Assembly: GCA_934122085.1 (NCBI GenBank)
Contig: CAKOVS010000005.1
Coordinates: 84,307 to 148,306, forward strand
Direction of reading: 5' to 3'
Source: an uncultured Clostridia bacterium
Lineage (GTDB): Bacteria > Bacillota > Clostridia > TANB77 > CAG-508
Length of the DNA stretch: 64,000 bases
The notes beneath the pieces are model-generated. The model had not been told where the DNA came from. It was given only the letters and a program-made list of their open reading frames with translations, and made no database searches. A program made the translations under genes and the position numbers. Below are positions 8,607 through 16,771 of this stretch, piece by piece. Every line of letters begins with the position of its first letter. The stretch's first letter is position 1.

Positions 8607-9128
8607 TTATTTTTTTACGTATTTAATACCAGAGTTATCCATTAATGTATTTTCATCAACAATTGTTAAAGTAATAGTTGGCTCAAAATTGCATAATGAA
8701 AGTTGTTTTGTTTCAACATCCTCAAATAAAAAATAAGTCATTGTAATTTTGTTATCTGTAATTTCATATAAACCTATTTCCGTATTATTTGAATTACATT
8801 CAACTATATGATTTTCTTTAAATGTATAATCAACACCATCTGTAGCAGCAGTAGTTTCAATCATATATTTTCCTTCAATTTTTACTGCGTTTTTAGTAGT
8901 ATTATCGGAAACTGTTTCAGAAGATAAATTTTTTTTCTCAACAGAATTATTAGAAATCTTTTCTAAAGTATTTAAATTTTCTTGCACTGATTTTAAATCA
9001 GTTTCTAATTTAGAAAGTTTATTATTTGACTTTGTTTTTTCAAAATAAATGTAGAAAGCCATAACTATAATTATTATAATCAAAAGTAATGTTACTAGGC
9101 TGATTTTTGCTGAATTCTTTTCTTCCAC
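8607..9128 (-). CDS. Membrane-anchored protein with small extracytoplasmic domain
   Basis: GTG at 9128 was chosen because GAGGTG lies six bases ahead of it; an earlier in-frame GTG at 9137 overlaps that site. 173 aa. One membrane helix (about residues 8-28, LVTLLLIIIIIVMAFYIYF) is followed by a coiled-coil (KLSKLETDLKSVQENLNTLEK), a Ser/Thr/Asn-rich linker and a C-terminal domain of about 80 residues with beta-strand character starting GKYMIETTA. The family is not recognised. The gene stands alone between the tRNA and lysS. A long inverted repeat at 8560-8599 lies past its stop but lacks a T-tract on this strand. Confidence 0.65.
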   Translation of the reverse strand: MEEKNSAKISLVTLLLIIIIIVMAFYIYFEKTKSNNKLSKLETDLKSVQENLNTLEKISNNSVEKKNLSSETVSDNTTKNAVKIEGKYMIETTAATDGVDYTFKENHIVECNSNNTEIGLYEITDNKITMTYFLFEDVETKQLSLCNFEPTITLTIVDENTLMDNSGIKYVKK

Positions 9129-9256
9129 TATGTTCACCTCGATTTCTTATAAATTTTTATATATTTAAAGTTTATCATTTTGAATTTCTTTTTGCAATAG
9201 AATTAAAAAAATTCTAATATAATATTTTAAAAATATGAACAGTTTTTTTATAAAGC

Positions 9257-9285
9257 TTGATTTTTAGCATAAAATACATTATAAT
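9257..9285 (+). promoter_or_regulatory. Promoter of lysS
   Basis: TTGATT, 17-base spacer, TATAAT. The short leader that follows shows no T-box features. Confidence 0.7.
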
Positions 9286-9352
9286 AATATTCGTAATAAA
9301 TAATTGAGAAAAAGTTGAGAAATCAACTATAAGAGAAAGGAAAGACGGTAAA

Positions 9353-10855
9353 ATGCAAGAAAATCAAAATAACCAAAATCAAGAAATAGAAGTAGATGAA
9401 AACCACTTAATACAAATAAGAAAAGATAAATTAAAAGAATTACAAGAACAAGGAAAAAACCCATTTGAAATAACAAAATATAACAGAACAAACTCAGCAG
9501 GAGAAATAAAAGCAAACTACGAAAAATTTGAACAAAAAGATGTATCTGTAGCAGGAAGAATAATAGCTAAAAGAATAATGGGAAAAGCATCATTCTGCAC
9601 AATACTAGATAGTGATGAAAAAATTCAAAGCTATGTAAGTATAAATGATTTAGGAGAAGAAAGTTATAAAGCATTTAAAACATTTGATATCGGAGATATA
9701 ATTGGAATAACAGGATTTGTATTCAAAACAAGAACAGAAGAAATATCTGTACATGCTAAAGAAGTAGTATTACTTTCAAAATCATTAAGACCATTACCAG
9801 AAAAATTCCATGGACTAAAAGATGTAGATTTAAGATATAGACAAAGATATGTTGACTTAATAATGAATCCAGAAGTAAAAGAAACATTCAGAAAAAGAAG
9901 TCAAATTATAGCAGAAATAAGAAGAATATTAGATGAAAAAGGATATCTAGAAGTTGAAACACCAATATTAAATACAATATCAGGTGGAGCAACAGCAAGA
10001 CCATTCATAACACATCATAATACATTAGATATAGATATGTATTTAAGAATAGCAACAGAATTAAACTTAAAAAGATTAATTGTAGGTGGATATGACAAAG
10101 TATATGAAATGGGAAGAATATTCAGAAATGAAGGAATGGATATTAGACACAACCCAGAATTTACATCAATAGAATTATATTCAGCATATGAAAATTATCA
10201 TGACATGATGGATATAACAGAAGAAATATTCAAAAAATGTGCAATAAAAGTATGTGGAACAACAAAAATAACATATCAAGGAAAAGAAATAGACTTAGGT
10301 GGAGAATGGAAAAGAATCACAATGATAGATGCTATAAAAGAAGCTTGTGGAGTAGATTTCAATGAAATAAATACAGACGAAGAAGCTGTAGCATTAGCAA
10401 AAGAAAGAAAAATTGAAATTCCTGCAGGAAAAGAAAAAAGAGGAAACATTATTAGTTTATTCTTTGATGAATATGTTGAAAAAACTATTGTACAACCAAC
10501 ATTTGTGTATGACTATCCAGTAGAAATATCACCATTAGCTAAAAAATCACCAAAAGATCCAAGATTAACAGAAAGATTTGAAATATTTATAGATGGTAGA
10601 GAATATGGAAACGCATTCTCAGAATTAAATGATCCAATAGACCAATATGAAAGATTCAAAGATGAAATTGCAGCAAGAGAAAATGGAGACGATGAAGCAG
10701 GAATGATGGATGAAGACTATATTAATGCACTTGAATATGGTATGGCACCAACAGGAGGATTAGGAATAGGAATTGATAGATTAGTTATGTTATTAACAGA
10801 TTCAGCATCAATTAGAGATGTATTATTATTCCCAACAATGAAACCATTAAATTAA
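9353..10855 (+). CDS. lysS: Lysyl-tRNA synthetase, class II
   Basis: 500 aa, the usual length. It charges tRNA-Lys with lysine in the cytosol. An N-terminal OB-fold anticodon-binding domain (about 60-160, [18 protein letters not shown]) precedes the class II core: motif 1 [10 protein letters not shown], motif 2 [16 protein letters not shown], motif 3 [13 protein letters not shown]. The first 20 residues are Asn/Gln-rich and vary in this family. It is a single-gene transcription unit with its own promoter and terminator. Codon use is strongly A-biased. Confidence 0.97.
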   Translation: MQENQNNQNQEIEVDENHLIQIRKDKLKELQEQGKNPFEITKYNRTNSAGEIKANYEKFEQKDVSVAGRIIAKRIMGKASFCTILDSDEKIQSYVSINDLGEESYKAFKTFDIGDIIGITGFVFKTRTEEISVHAKEVVLLSKSLRPLPEKFHGLKDVDLRYRQRYVDLIMNPEVKETFRKRSQIIAEIRRILDEKGYLEVETPILNTISGGATARPFITHHNTLDIDMYLRIATELNLKRLIVGGYDKVYEMGRIFRNEGMDIRHNPEFTSIELYSAYENYHDMMDITEEIFKKCAIKVCGTTKITYQGKEIDLGGEWKRITMIDAIKEACGVDFNEINTDEEAVALAKERKIEIPAGKEKRGNIISLFFDEYVEKTIVQPTFVYDYPVEISPLAKKSPKDPRLTERFEIFIDGREYGNAFSELNDPIDQYERFKDEIAARENGDDEAGMMDEDYINALEYGMAPTGGLGIGIDRLVMLLTDSASIRDVLLFPTMKPLN

Positions 10856-10895
10856 AATATTTATTAAAATTAGATAAGTTCTGATAAAGAGTAGG

Positions 10896-10932
10896 AAAAG
10901 CTTAATAGAAATATTAGGCTTTTTATTTTTTT
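10896..10932 (+). terminator. Terminator of lysS
   Basis: AAAAGC-TTAAT pairs imperfectly with ATATTA-GGCTTTTT, followed by a T-tract. Confidence 0.65.
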
Positions 10933-10990
10933 ATAATGCCTTTGTAATAAAAATGTAACGAAAAAGTAATAATTTTTTTTCTAAAAATAA

Positions 10991-11019
10991 TTGAAAAAAT
11001 ACTAAATATTAAATATAAT
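10991..11019 (+). promoter_or_regulatory. Promoter of the first accessory module
   Basis: TTGAAA, 17-base spacer, TATAAT, 48 bases ahead of the 11068 start. The promoter of the second module (13559) has the same -35 sequence and spacing. Confidence 0.65.
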
Positions 11020-11067
11020 AAAGAAAAGTTATATAAAATATGTCAAGAAAAAAGGAGAGAATATAAT

Positions 11068-11949
11068 ATGATACCTTATAGAAGAGTAGCTGAAACAGCA
11101 CTATATGAATGGGAGTATAAAAAGAAAATAGAAAATAAAGATGAAGCATTAAAGAAAGCTCATGAGGATGCTGAGACGCTTTCTTTTGAGGAGTTAGAGT
11201 CTAAAGTATATGCAACAGGATCAATGAATTATGCTATTGAAGGAATTGCAAAATATTTAAAAGAGCAAGGAGGAGAGTTTTCTTCTGAAGAAATGGAACA
11301 ATATAGTAAAGCAATTTTTGAAGGTCCAGAAAATGCTGATATTCTGAAATCAGTAGGAGAAAAAATTGGTAGATTAGATGATCCAAAAAAATTAATGGTA
11401 GCAACATTATCTAATATTCATAATGGCTGGGTTAAAGACAATGAAAAAAAATTTACTCAAGTTGAAAGAGATAAACAATATCAACATATGCCTATTGAAT
11501 TGATAGGATGGAATGAGACAAAAATAGATTTATTATTTTTAAGACCTATATTAGAAGCTTCAGGAGTCGAAATTGATGAAAAAGCTTTAGAAGAAACATA
11601 TAATGAAACAGTTATGAAATATTTTGAAGAAAATGGTATTTCAAGTGCAAATGATTTAAAAACATTAATACAAAATGGAGCTGATTTTTATCCATCACTA
11701 AAAGGTCAAAAATCTATTACAACACTTTTGGCAGATCCACAATTTGTATCTGATGTTGTAATTCCTAAAATAGAAAGTAAAGGAATAGGTAATATAGAGC
11801 AATTTATTTCACAAAACAAAAAAACTATAACTCCGTTAGATGTAGAAAAAGCAACGAGTGGGGTTACAAGAGAAGGAATAAATGCGATGACAAACGAAAT
11901 AAGAGGAGAACTTACTCCAGGACGAGATGATAAAGGAATTGAACAATAG
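11068..11949 (+). CDS. Uncharacterised soluble protein of accessory module 1
   Basis: ATG follows AAAGGAGAG; 293 aa, acidic, mostly helical, with no signal peptide or membrane segment. Recognisable patches are LSNIHNGWVKDNEKKF (about 125-140) and QYQHMPIELIGWNETKIDLL (about 152-171), which look like a conserved core, but I cannot place the family. It is followed after 13 bp by a small protein whose paralogue follows the adenosine deaminase-SLOG gene at 13623. By analogy this protein may be the enzymatic or sensor partner of that small protein; that is inference from gene order only. Confidence 0.65.
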   Translation: MIPYRRVAETALYEWEYKKKIENKDEALKKAHEDAETLSFEELESKVYATGSMNYAIEGIAKYLKEQGGEFSSEEMEQYSKAIFEGPENADILKSVGEKIGRLDDPKKLMVATLSNIHNGWVKDNEKKFTQVERDKQYQHMPIELIGWNETKIDLLFLRPILEASGVEIDEKALEETYNETVMKYFEENGISSANDLKTLIQNGADFYPSLKGQKSITTLLADPQFVSDVVIPKIESKGIGNIEQFISQNKKTITPLDVEKATSGVTREGINAMTNEIRGELTPGRDDKGIEQ

Positions 11950-11962
11950 GGAGGATTTTTGA

Positions 11963-12403
11963 ATGAAACAGTCTACAATGGAAGCATATGCTGAAGTAGA
12001 TTCTATTCTTGAACTAATGGATTCAAAGTATATAATGGAAATACCGAAGCAGTTAAGACAGATGTTTAAAGATAAAAAAGCGATTAATTATAATAAGAAA
12101 ATTGTAGCTAACAAACCTTTGCAGGAACAAGAATTGAGTTCTGAAACATTAGAAATATTAGCTGTATTAAATTATAATTATTGGTGTAAAGATGAAGTAA
12201 AGAAGAAAGAATTATTAGATTTATATTATAAAAATGATTTAAAAAAAGAAAAAGAATCAAGAGAAAAGTATAATCCAGATAATATATTTAAAAATAAAAA
12301 TATTGTAAATAAACCTGAAGAAAATGTATCAATGGTAGTTATAGAAGAAAAAAGTGTTTTAAAAAAGATTATAAATTTTATAAAAAGAATATTTAATAAA
12401 TAG
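11963..12403 (+). CDS. Small basic-tailed partner protein, module 1
   Basis: ATG follows GGGAGG; 146 aa. It is a paralogue of the protein at 16123-16581. Both have an N-terminal helical region with an ELMD/NYMD stretch, a P..EQ.L segment near residue 55, the shared motif KYNPDNIFKN / KYNPNNLFKN near residue 110, a variable linker, and a C-terminal basic amphipathic helix (KKIINFIKRIFNK). The tail looks able to bind membrane or nucleic acid. In both places it is the second gene of a pair behind a larger, unrelated protein, so it may be a shared adaptor or effector. The family is not recognised. Confidence 0.65.
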   Translation: MKQSTMEAYAEVDSILELMDSKYIMEIPKQLRQMFKDKKAINYNKKIVANKPLQEQELSSETLEILAVLNYNYWCKDEVKKKELLDLYYKNDLKKEKESREKYNPDNIFKNKNIVNKPEENVSMVVIEEKSVLKKIINFIKRIFNK

Positions 12404-12448
12404 TAAAAGAAGAAACAGATTATCTTGTAGTATCTGTTTCTTCTTTTA
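12404..12448. terminator. Bidirectional terminator between convergent genes
   Basis: TAAAAGAAGAAACAGAT pairs perfectly with ATCTGTTTCTTCTTTTA. It serves module 1 on the forward strand, and its right arm overlaps the last codons of the reverse-strand gene 12420-12710. Confidence 0.75.
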
Positions 12449-12710
12449 TATAAAAATTATTTAAGCAAGAAAGTTGAGATAAATCTAAATCACTGACAGC
12501 ATCAATGAATTTACATATTTTGGCTGGTTTTAATTTTTCAGCTAAAAACCTTTTTAAATTTGGGCAACTACTATCATTGCCATAGTGTGAAGTTCTTTTA
12601 TCTAATAGATCTGGCATTATAATTCCTTTTATAAAATCATTCAAATCTGTTATTTTATTTTTTTGTGCATATTGTTTACCAATAGCAATATGTATAATAT
12701 ATCCTGGCAT
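12420..12710 (-). CDS. Short, probably truncated zinc-dependent phospholipase C-like protein
   Basis: The ATG has GGAG upstream on the reverse strand; 96 aa. The start MPGYIIHIAIGKQY and the block FIKGIIMPDLLDKRTSHYG resemble the N-terminus of zinc-dependent phospholipase C-like metalloproteins, which begin with a His-containing helix and a PD motif. Family members are usually about twice as long, and the metal ligands of the missing half are absent. The stop falls inside the terminator hairpin. It is best read as a 3'-truncated remnant, though a short functional variant cannot be excluded. Confidence 0.45.
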   Translation of the reverse strand: MPGYIIHIAIGKQYAQKNKITDLNDFIKGIIMPDLLDKRTSHYGNDSSCPNLKRFLAEKLKPAKICKFIDAVSDLDLSQLSCLNNFYIKEETDTTR

Positions 12711-12744
12711 ATAAAGGCTCCATTCTTTATTAATATAAATACAA

Positions 12745-12772
12745 GAGGTTGTTCATTTGATAGAACAACCTC
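12745..12772 (-). terminator. Hairpin after the GC-rich gene
   Basis: GAGGTTGTTC and GAACAACCTC form a perfect 10-bp stem past the 3' end of the reverse-strand gene 12827-13381. The following T-tract is weak. Confidence 0.5.
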
Positions 12773-12826
12773 AGGACTGTTATAATGCGTGGAATTCCAG
12801 CACCAACCACAGTTGGTTATAGAAAA

Positions 12827-13381
12827 TTAGCAGATGCGAGTGTAGTTCTTCTCGATCTCTTCCTTCACAACGAAGTTGAAATCGACGCCGGTAACAACAC
12901 CGTTCTCATCGCGGCTCACACTGTAGAACATCAGTGCTGCGGTCTGGGGAGCTGTCAGCCAGTCACCCCAAAGCATTGCGCCGAAGTAGTTCTGCGGATC
13001 ATCCTCGTTGAGCTTGACCAGGTCATGATCCAAGCAGTACTGGACTGCATCGGTGATAGGCTCACCATAGAACCATGCCTCGTTAGGCTGAGGAATCTGT
13101 TCATACTCGTTTGCTTCTGTGTTGAGCACCTTATGATGCTCCAGGAACCATTCGCGAGCGTTCGGATAAGGATTGCCCTCACCGTCGACCTTGAAAAAGT
13201 CGCCCGCTACAGCCTGCTGGCCGGTAGTGCCAGCATTAACGACCTCAGTCGAGCGAAGGTAGTAGATGCCGTCCTTGAGGACGATCTTGCCTTCAGCAAT
13301 CATCTGAGCTTCCATTGCGCTTCCGCAACCGAGTTCGTATGCGTTCACCTTTTTGCCTGCATTTTTCTGAATCTTTGCCAT
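12827..13381 (-). CDS. Horizontally acquired GC-rich gene, unknown function
   Basis: ATG 13381 was chosen because AGGAGGG lies eight bases upstream; the longer frame to 13501 starts in AT-rich DNA without a site. 184 aa, acidic, no membrane segment or signal. It begins MAKIQKNAGKKVNAYELG and contains GKIVLKDGIYYLRSTEVVN, GDWLTAPQTAALMFYSV and a closing VVTGVDFNFVVKEEIEKNY. GC content and codons (CTG, GCC, ACC, CGC) contrast strongly with the flanks. The composition suggests recent acquisition from a higher-GC gut Firmicute. I do not recognise the family. Confidence 0.7.
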   Translation of the reverse strand: MAKIQKNAGKKVNAYELGCGSAMEAQMIAEGKIVLKDGIYYLRSTEVVNAGTTGQQAVAGDFFKVDGEGNPYPNAREWFLEHHKVLNTEANEYEQIPQPNEAWFYGEPITDAVQYCLDHDLVKLNEDDPQNYFGAMLWGDWLTAPQTAALMFYSVSRDENGVVTGVDFNFVVKEEIEKNYTRIC

Positions 13382-13558
13382 GGTAATAACCCTCCTGTGA
13401 TGTGTGTAAATGATTAAAATTCGGACTTGGCAATTATGACATATCAAGCGCTTCACTTGTATATCAAATATTATTATATCATAAAATGGTAAAAAAGTCA
13501 AATTTATGTTAATAAGTAAGTTTTGTTACAAAAAAATAATTTAAATTCTTAAAAAATA

Positions 13559-13587
13559 TTGAAAAAAATTTTCCTTTAGTATATAGT
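13559..13587 (+). promoter_or_regulatory. Promoter of the deaminase-SLOG module
   Basis: TTGAAA, 17-base spacer, TATAGT, 35 bases ahead of the start. Confidence 0.65.
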
Positions 13588-13622
13588 ATTTATAGAATAT
13601 TATACGAAAGGTAAAATAAAAT

Positions 13623-16121
13623 ATGAGAGTTGAAGCTTTTTTGGATTATAATAAAATATTGAAGGTTATATTTGAATTATCAAAAGAAAGAATTGACTAT
13701 GATTTTATATGTAGTATAGAGGATGGACATTTAAGTCAAAGTATTATTGAAAATTTAAAGAATATATCATCATTAAGTGAAACAGAAAATCCTGACATTT
13801 GCAGATTATCAATTAATGATACAATATTTATAAATATAAATAAAAATACAGGAGAAATTGAAAGTGTAAATAATTTAACTGCATTTGAGACTAGATTATT
13901 AGCACAGGGAAAAGAAAAACATGTACCTTTTAGCAGAAAAGATATGACTGATTTTTCTCCAAAAACAGATTTACATACTCATTTTGCAGGAGCATTAACA
14001 CCAGATTCAATGATAAGAGTTGGTATTGAGCATGATATAGGATATCCTGCAGATAAATTGAAAGAAATGGGAGTAGATGTAAGCCATTATTCAATAGATA
14101 AAGAAAATAAAATTAAATTAGCTAGTTTATCTGAAGGTGATATAAAAAACTTAAAACAACATTTAATTATTTCACCTGTAACTCAAGAGACATTTAATAC
14201 AATGGAAGAAATATATGCATATAGAGGACCTTTTACTAAAAATAGAGAGATGTTTCCAGATTTTTTAAGAGAGTTGGCTAATGATTATAAGAAAAATGGA
14301 GTAAATTATGCAGAATTATCTTTTTCATCTTTAACAGAAGGATGGAAACCAGAAGAATACATGCAAATGCTAGAAGATAATTTACCTCAAATTGAACAAG
14401 AAACAGGTGTAAAGCTTAGATTTTTGGCAGGGTTATGGAGACATTCTGATGAACCTTATAATCAGGATATAATAGATACATTAGTAACAGTAGCTAAAAG
14501 TCCATATATTGTTGGATGTGATTATATGGGACATGAATCTAATCAGTCACTTGATTTTAAAGAACAATTAGAAAGATTAGCTGACTATGCTATGGAAAAC
14601 GATCCTAATTTTGCAATAAGAGTACATGCAGGAGAAAACCCAATTTATAAAACAAACATGTATGATGCTTTAAAAATTGTGTATGATCAACATGCTAAAA
14701 GACAACAAGAGGAAAATGAAAGAGCTCAAAAAGAAGGAAGAACTCCCAATAAAATTGTTATGCCACAAGTTAGAATTGGACATGGTTTGTATGGATTAGA
14801 TATTAAAGAAGATGGCAATTATAAAACAGTTGAACAAGATGGAGTTATAAAACTTATAAAAGAAATGGGAGCAATTGTAGAGTTTAATATGAGTTCAAAT
14901 TTGGCACTTAATAATATAAATGATATTTCTACAATTCCAATAAAAAGGTATGTCGATGCAGGTGTAGATGTTGTATTAGGTACAGATGGACATGGTCTAT
15001 ATTCAACATTTGGAAAACAAGAAGCTTTACTTGCCACAGCAGCAGGATTAGAGAAAGAAGATTTTGAAAAATTAGTTCAAACAGAAAAAAAGGTATTAGA
15101 TAGAGCAAGACAAAGAGAACAAACACATCCTAGAATTTCTAATGTTAAAGAGTTATATGATAGTGTTATTCATACAGGAGAAAATGGAGGAAAGCATTAT
15201 ACACCTGAAGTTGATAGGAAAATAAAAGAAGAAAAACAAGCTAGAGTTGATGCATTGCTTCAAAAAATAGAAAAAACTGGAGCAGAAACAAATCCTGAAA
15301 AAATTGAAGAAATAACAAAAGGAAAAACTCCTATTGTGTTGACAGGCGCTTCTAAAAAGGCTTGGCCAAATATTTTACCAAAAGATCAGGAATATATTAG
15401 ACTTGCAATGCAAGTTCTTGCTAATACACTCGATCCAGATAAAGCATTTGTTGTAACAGGAGGAACTAACTTTGGAGTAGAAAAAGAAATGCATGAAGCA
15501 GGACATAGAAGAAACGAAAAAAGTGATAAAGATTTGGTTGTTCTTGGAACATTAACAATGGAAGCAAATTTAGATAAAGATAAGGTCGAACCTAATACAA
15601 TTACACATGCTATTGTCTTAAAAACAGGTGGTAATTTTACTAAAAACTGGATGGATTTACCATATACCCAGATAAGATATGCTACAGAAAGAGATGGACA
15701 TATTGTGGCCGTTGGTGGAGGTTCTGTTGTAAGTGATTATATACAAGTAGCACATAATAGTGGCGTAAAGAATCTTCATTTGATGGATGGACCATATGGC
15801 GCTTCAACTGATAAAAGTAAATCTTTAAATGGAAACGGTTATTCTTTTAAGACAATTGAAGAATTAATTCAAAGATTGTATGAAAGAACTCCAGAAATGT
15901 TTGGAAAGGATTTTTCAATAGAAAATATCGAACAATATATTAATCAAGCAAAATTAGACATAACACCTATAGGAAAAGAAAATAATCCAGCTAATTTTGG
16001 TTTAGGAGCTATGCATGAAATTCATGAAGGTCTTACTGCAGCAGATAGAGAAAAAGGAGCAAAAAAATTAGTAGAAGCAATTAAGGAAAAAAGTAAAGAA
16101 GTTAGTGAGGTGAGAGGTTAG
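13623..16121 (+). CDS. Adenosine deaminase-like enzyme fused to a SLOG-like domain
   Basis: ATG follows GAAAGG; 832 aa. Residues 1-110 are an unassigned N-terminal domain. Residues 114-475 carry the metal-dependent deaminase signature: DLHTHFAG (His118/His120), HAGE (His335, Glu338), RIGHG (His387), FNMSSN (421-426) and GTDGHG (Asp455). Classical adenosine deaminases have GTDDP there, so the second Asp is missing. Residues about 568-725 resemble a Rossmann-like SLOG nucleotide-binding domain, with VVTGGTNFG (610-618) and IVAVGGGSVVSDY (694-706). Adenosine deaminase and SLOG domains each occur in nucleotide-signalling immunity, so a purine-nucleotide conflict role is plausible but inferred. 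The small protein 16123 follows directly. Confidence 0.75.
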   Translation: MRVEAFLDYNKILKVIFELSKERIDYDFICSIEDGHLSQSIIENLKNISSLSETENPDICRLSINDTIFININKNTGEIESVNNLTAFETRLLAQGKEKHVPFSRKDMTDFSPKTDLHTHFAGALTPDSMIRVGIEHDIGYPADKLKEMGVDVSHYSIDKENKIKLASLSEGDIKNLKQHLIISPVTQETFNTMEEIYAYRGPFTKNREMFPDFLRELANDYKKNGVNYAELSFSSLTEGWKPEEYMQMLEDNLPQIEQETGVKLRFLAGLWRHSDEPYNQDIIDTLVTVAKSPYIVGCDYMGHESNQSLDFKEQLERLADYAMENDPNFAIRVHAGENPIYKTNMYDALKIVYDQHAKRQQEENERAQKEGRTPNKIVMPQVRIGHGLYGLDIKEDGNYKTVEQDGVIKLIKEMGAIVEFNMSSNLALNNINDISTIPIKRYVDAGVDVVLGTDGHGLYSTFGKQEALLATAAGLEKEDFEKLVQTEKKVLDRARQREQTHPRISNVKELYDSVIHTGENGGKHYTPEVDRKIKEEKQARVDALLQKIEKTGAETNPEKIEEITKGKTPIVLTGASKKAWPNILPKDQEYIRLAMQVLANTLDPDKAFVVTGGTNFGVEKEMHEAGHRRNEKSDKDLVVLGTLTMEANLDKDKVEPNTITHAIVLKTGGNFTKNWMDLPYTQIRYATERDGHIVAVGGGSVVSDYIQVAHNSGVKNLHLMDGPYGASTDKSKSLNGNGYSFKTIEELIQRLYERTPEMFGKDFSIENIEQYINQAKLDITPIGKENNPANFGLGAMHEIHEGLTAADREKGAKKLVEAIKEKSKEVSEVRG

Positions 16122-16122
16122 G

Positions 16123-16581
16123 ATGACAATTGAATATAAACAATCTTTGACAGAGTTGAATACGATTTTGAACTATATGGATATAGAACTTATAAAAAAA
16201 GTTCCTACAAAATTATTATTATTTATAAGACAAAATATGGATGCATCATATATACCTAATATTAGCAAAAATATTCCAATAAATGAACAACCATTAAAAA
16301 AAGATACTAAAGTATTGCTATCACTAATATATAGAGATTATTTAGTTGATAATGAAAAAAAGGAAGAATTAATTGAAGAAGATTTATTAGAAAAACAAAG
16401 ACAGGAAGAAGAGAAAAAAGAAAAATATAATCCTAACAATTTATTTAAAAATAGAAATGAACAAGTTGGTAATGTGTCATCATCTGGAGTACAGGAGAAT
16501 ACTACTTCTTTAATAGAATATAAAGAACAAAAATGGTATCAAAAAATATTTGCAAAAATTTTAAGATTTTTTAAGAGATAA
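16123..16581 (+). CDS. Small basic-tailed partner protein, module 2
   Basis: ATG lies one base after the stop of the deaminase-SLOG gene, with GAGGTGAGAGG inside that gene's 3' end, so translation is coupled. 152 aa. It is paralogous to 11963-12403: N-terminal helix with LNYMD, NEQPLKKDTKVLLSLIYRDY, the KYNPNNLFKNRN motif, a Ser/Thr-rich linker and the basic aromatic tail WYQKIFAKILRFFKR. The tail is predicted amphipathic and could insert in membrane. It is likely an obligate partner of the upstream enzyme; its action is unknown. Confidence 0.65.
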   Translation: MTIEYKQSLTELNTILNYMDIELIKKVPTKLLLFIRQNMDASYIPNISKNIPINEQPLKKDTKVLLSLIYRDYLVDNEKKEELIEEDLLEKQRQEEEKKEKYNPNNLFKNRNEQVGNVSSSGVQENTTSLIEYKEQKWYQKIFAKILRFFKR

Positions 16582-16602
16582 AAAATAGAAAACATTTTAT
16601 TG

Positions 16603-16662
16603 AAGAACCAAAATCAGAAGCAAAACAAAAAACAAACTTTTGCATATGATTTTGGCTCTTTT
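16603..16662 (+). terminator. Terminator of the deaminase-SLOG module
   Basis: GAACCAAAATCA..GCAAAA pairs with TTTTGC..TGATTTTGGCTC, followed by TTTT. Confidence 0.65.
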
Positions 16663-16707
16663 AAAATGAGATTAAAAAATGATTTATATTAAATATCAAT
16701 AAAACAA

Positions 16708-16736
16708 TTGAAGATTTTTATAAATTATGATATATT
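16708..16736 (+). promoter_or_regulatory. Promoter of the site-2 protease gene
   Basis: TTGAAG, 17-base spacer, TATATT. Confidence 0.6.
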
Positions 16737-16771
16737 ATATAAAGTAAAAAGATAAGATAGGAGAAAGATTT

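Noticed and set aside
9286..9352. T-box or riboswitch ahead of lysS
   Set aside because: The leader is too short and lacks the T-box sequence and stem-specifier features.
12785..13417. 210-aa forward frame opposite the GC-rich gene
   Set aside because: The reverse frame has AGGAGGG, a proper ATG and protein-like composition; the forward frame is Cys/Val-rich shadow sequence.
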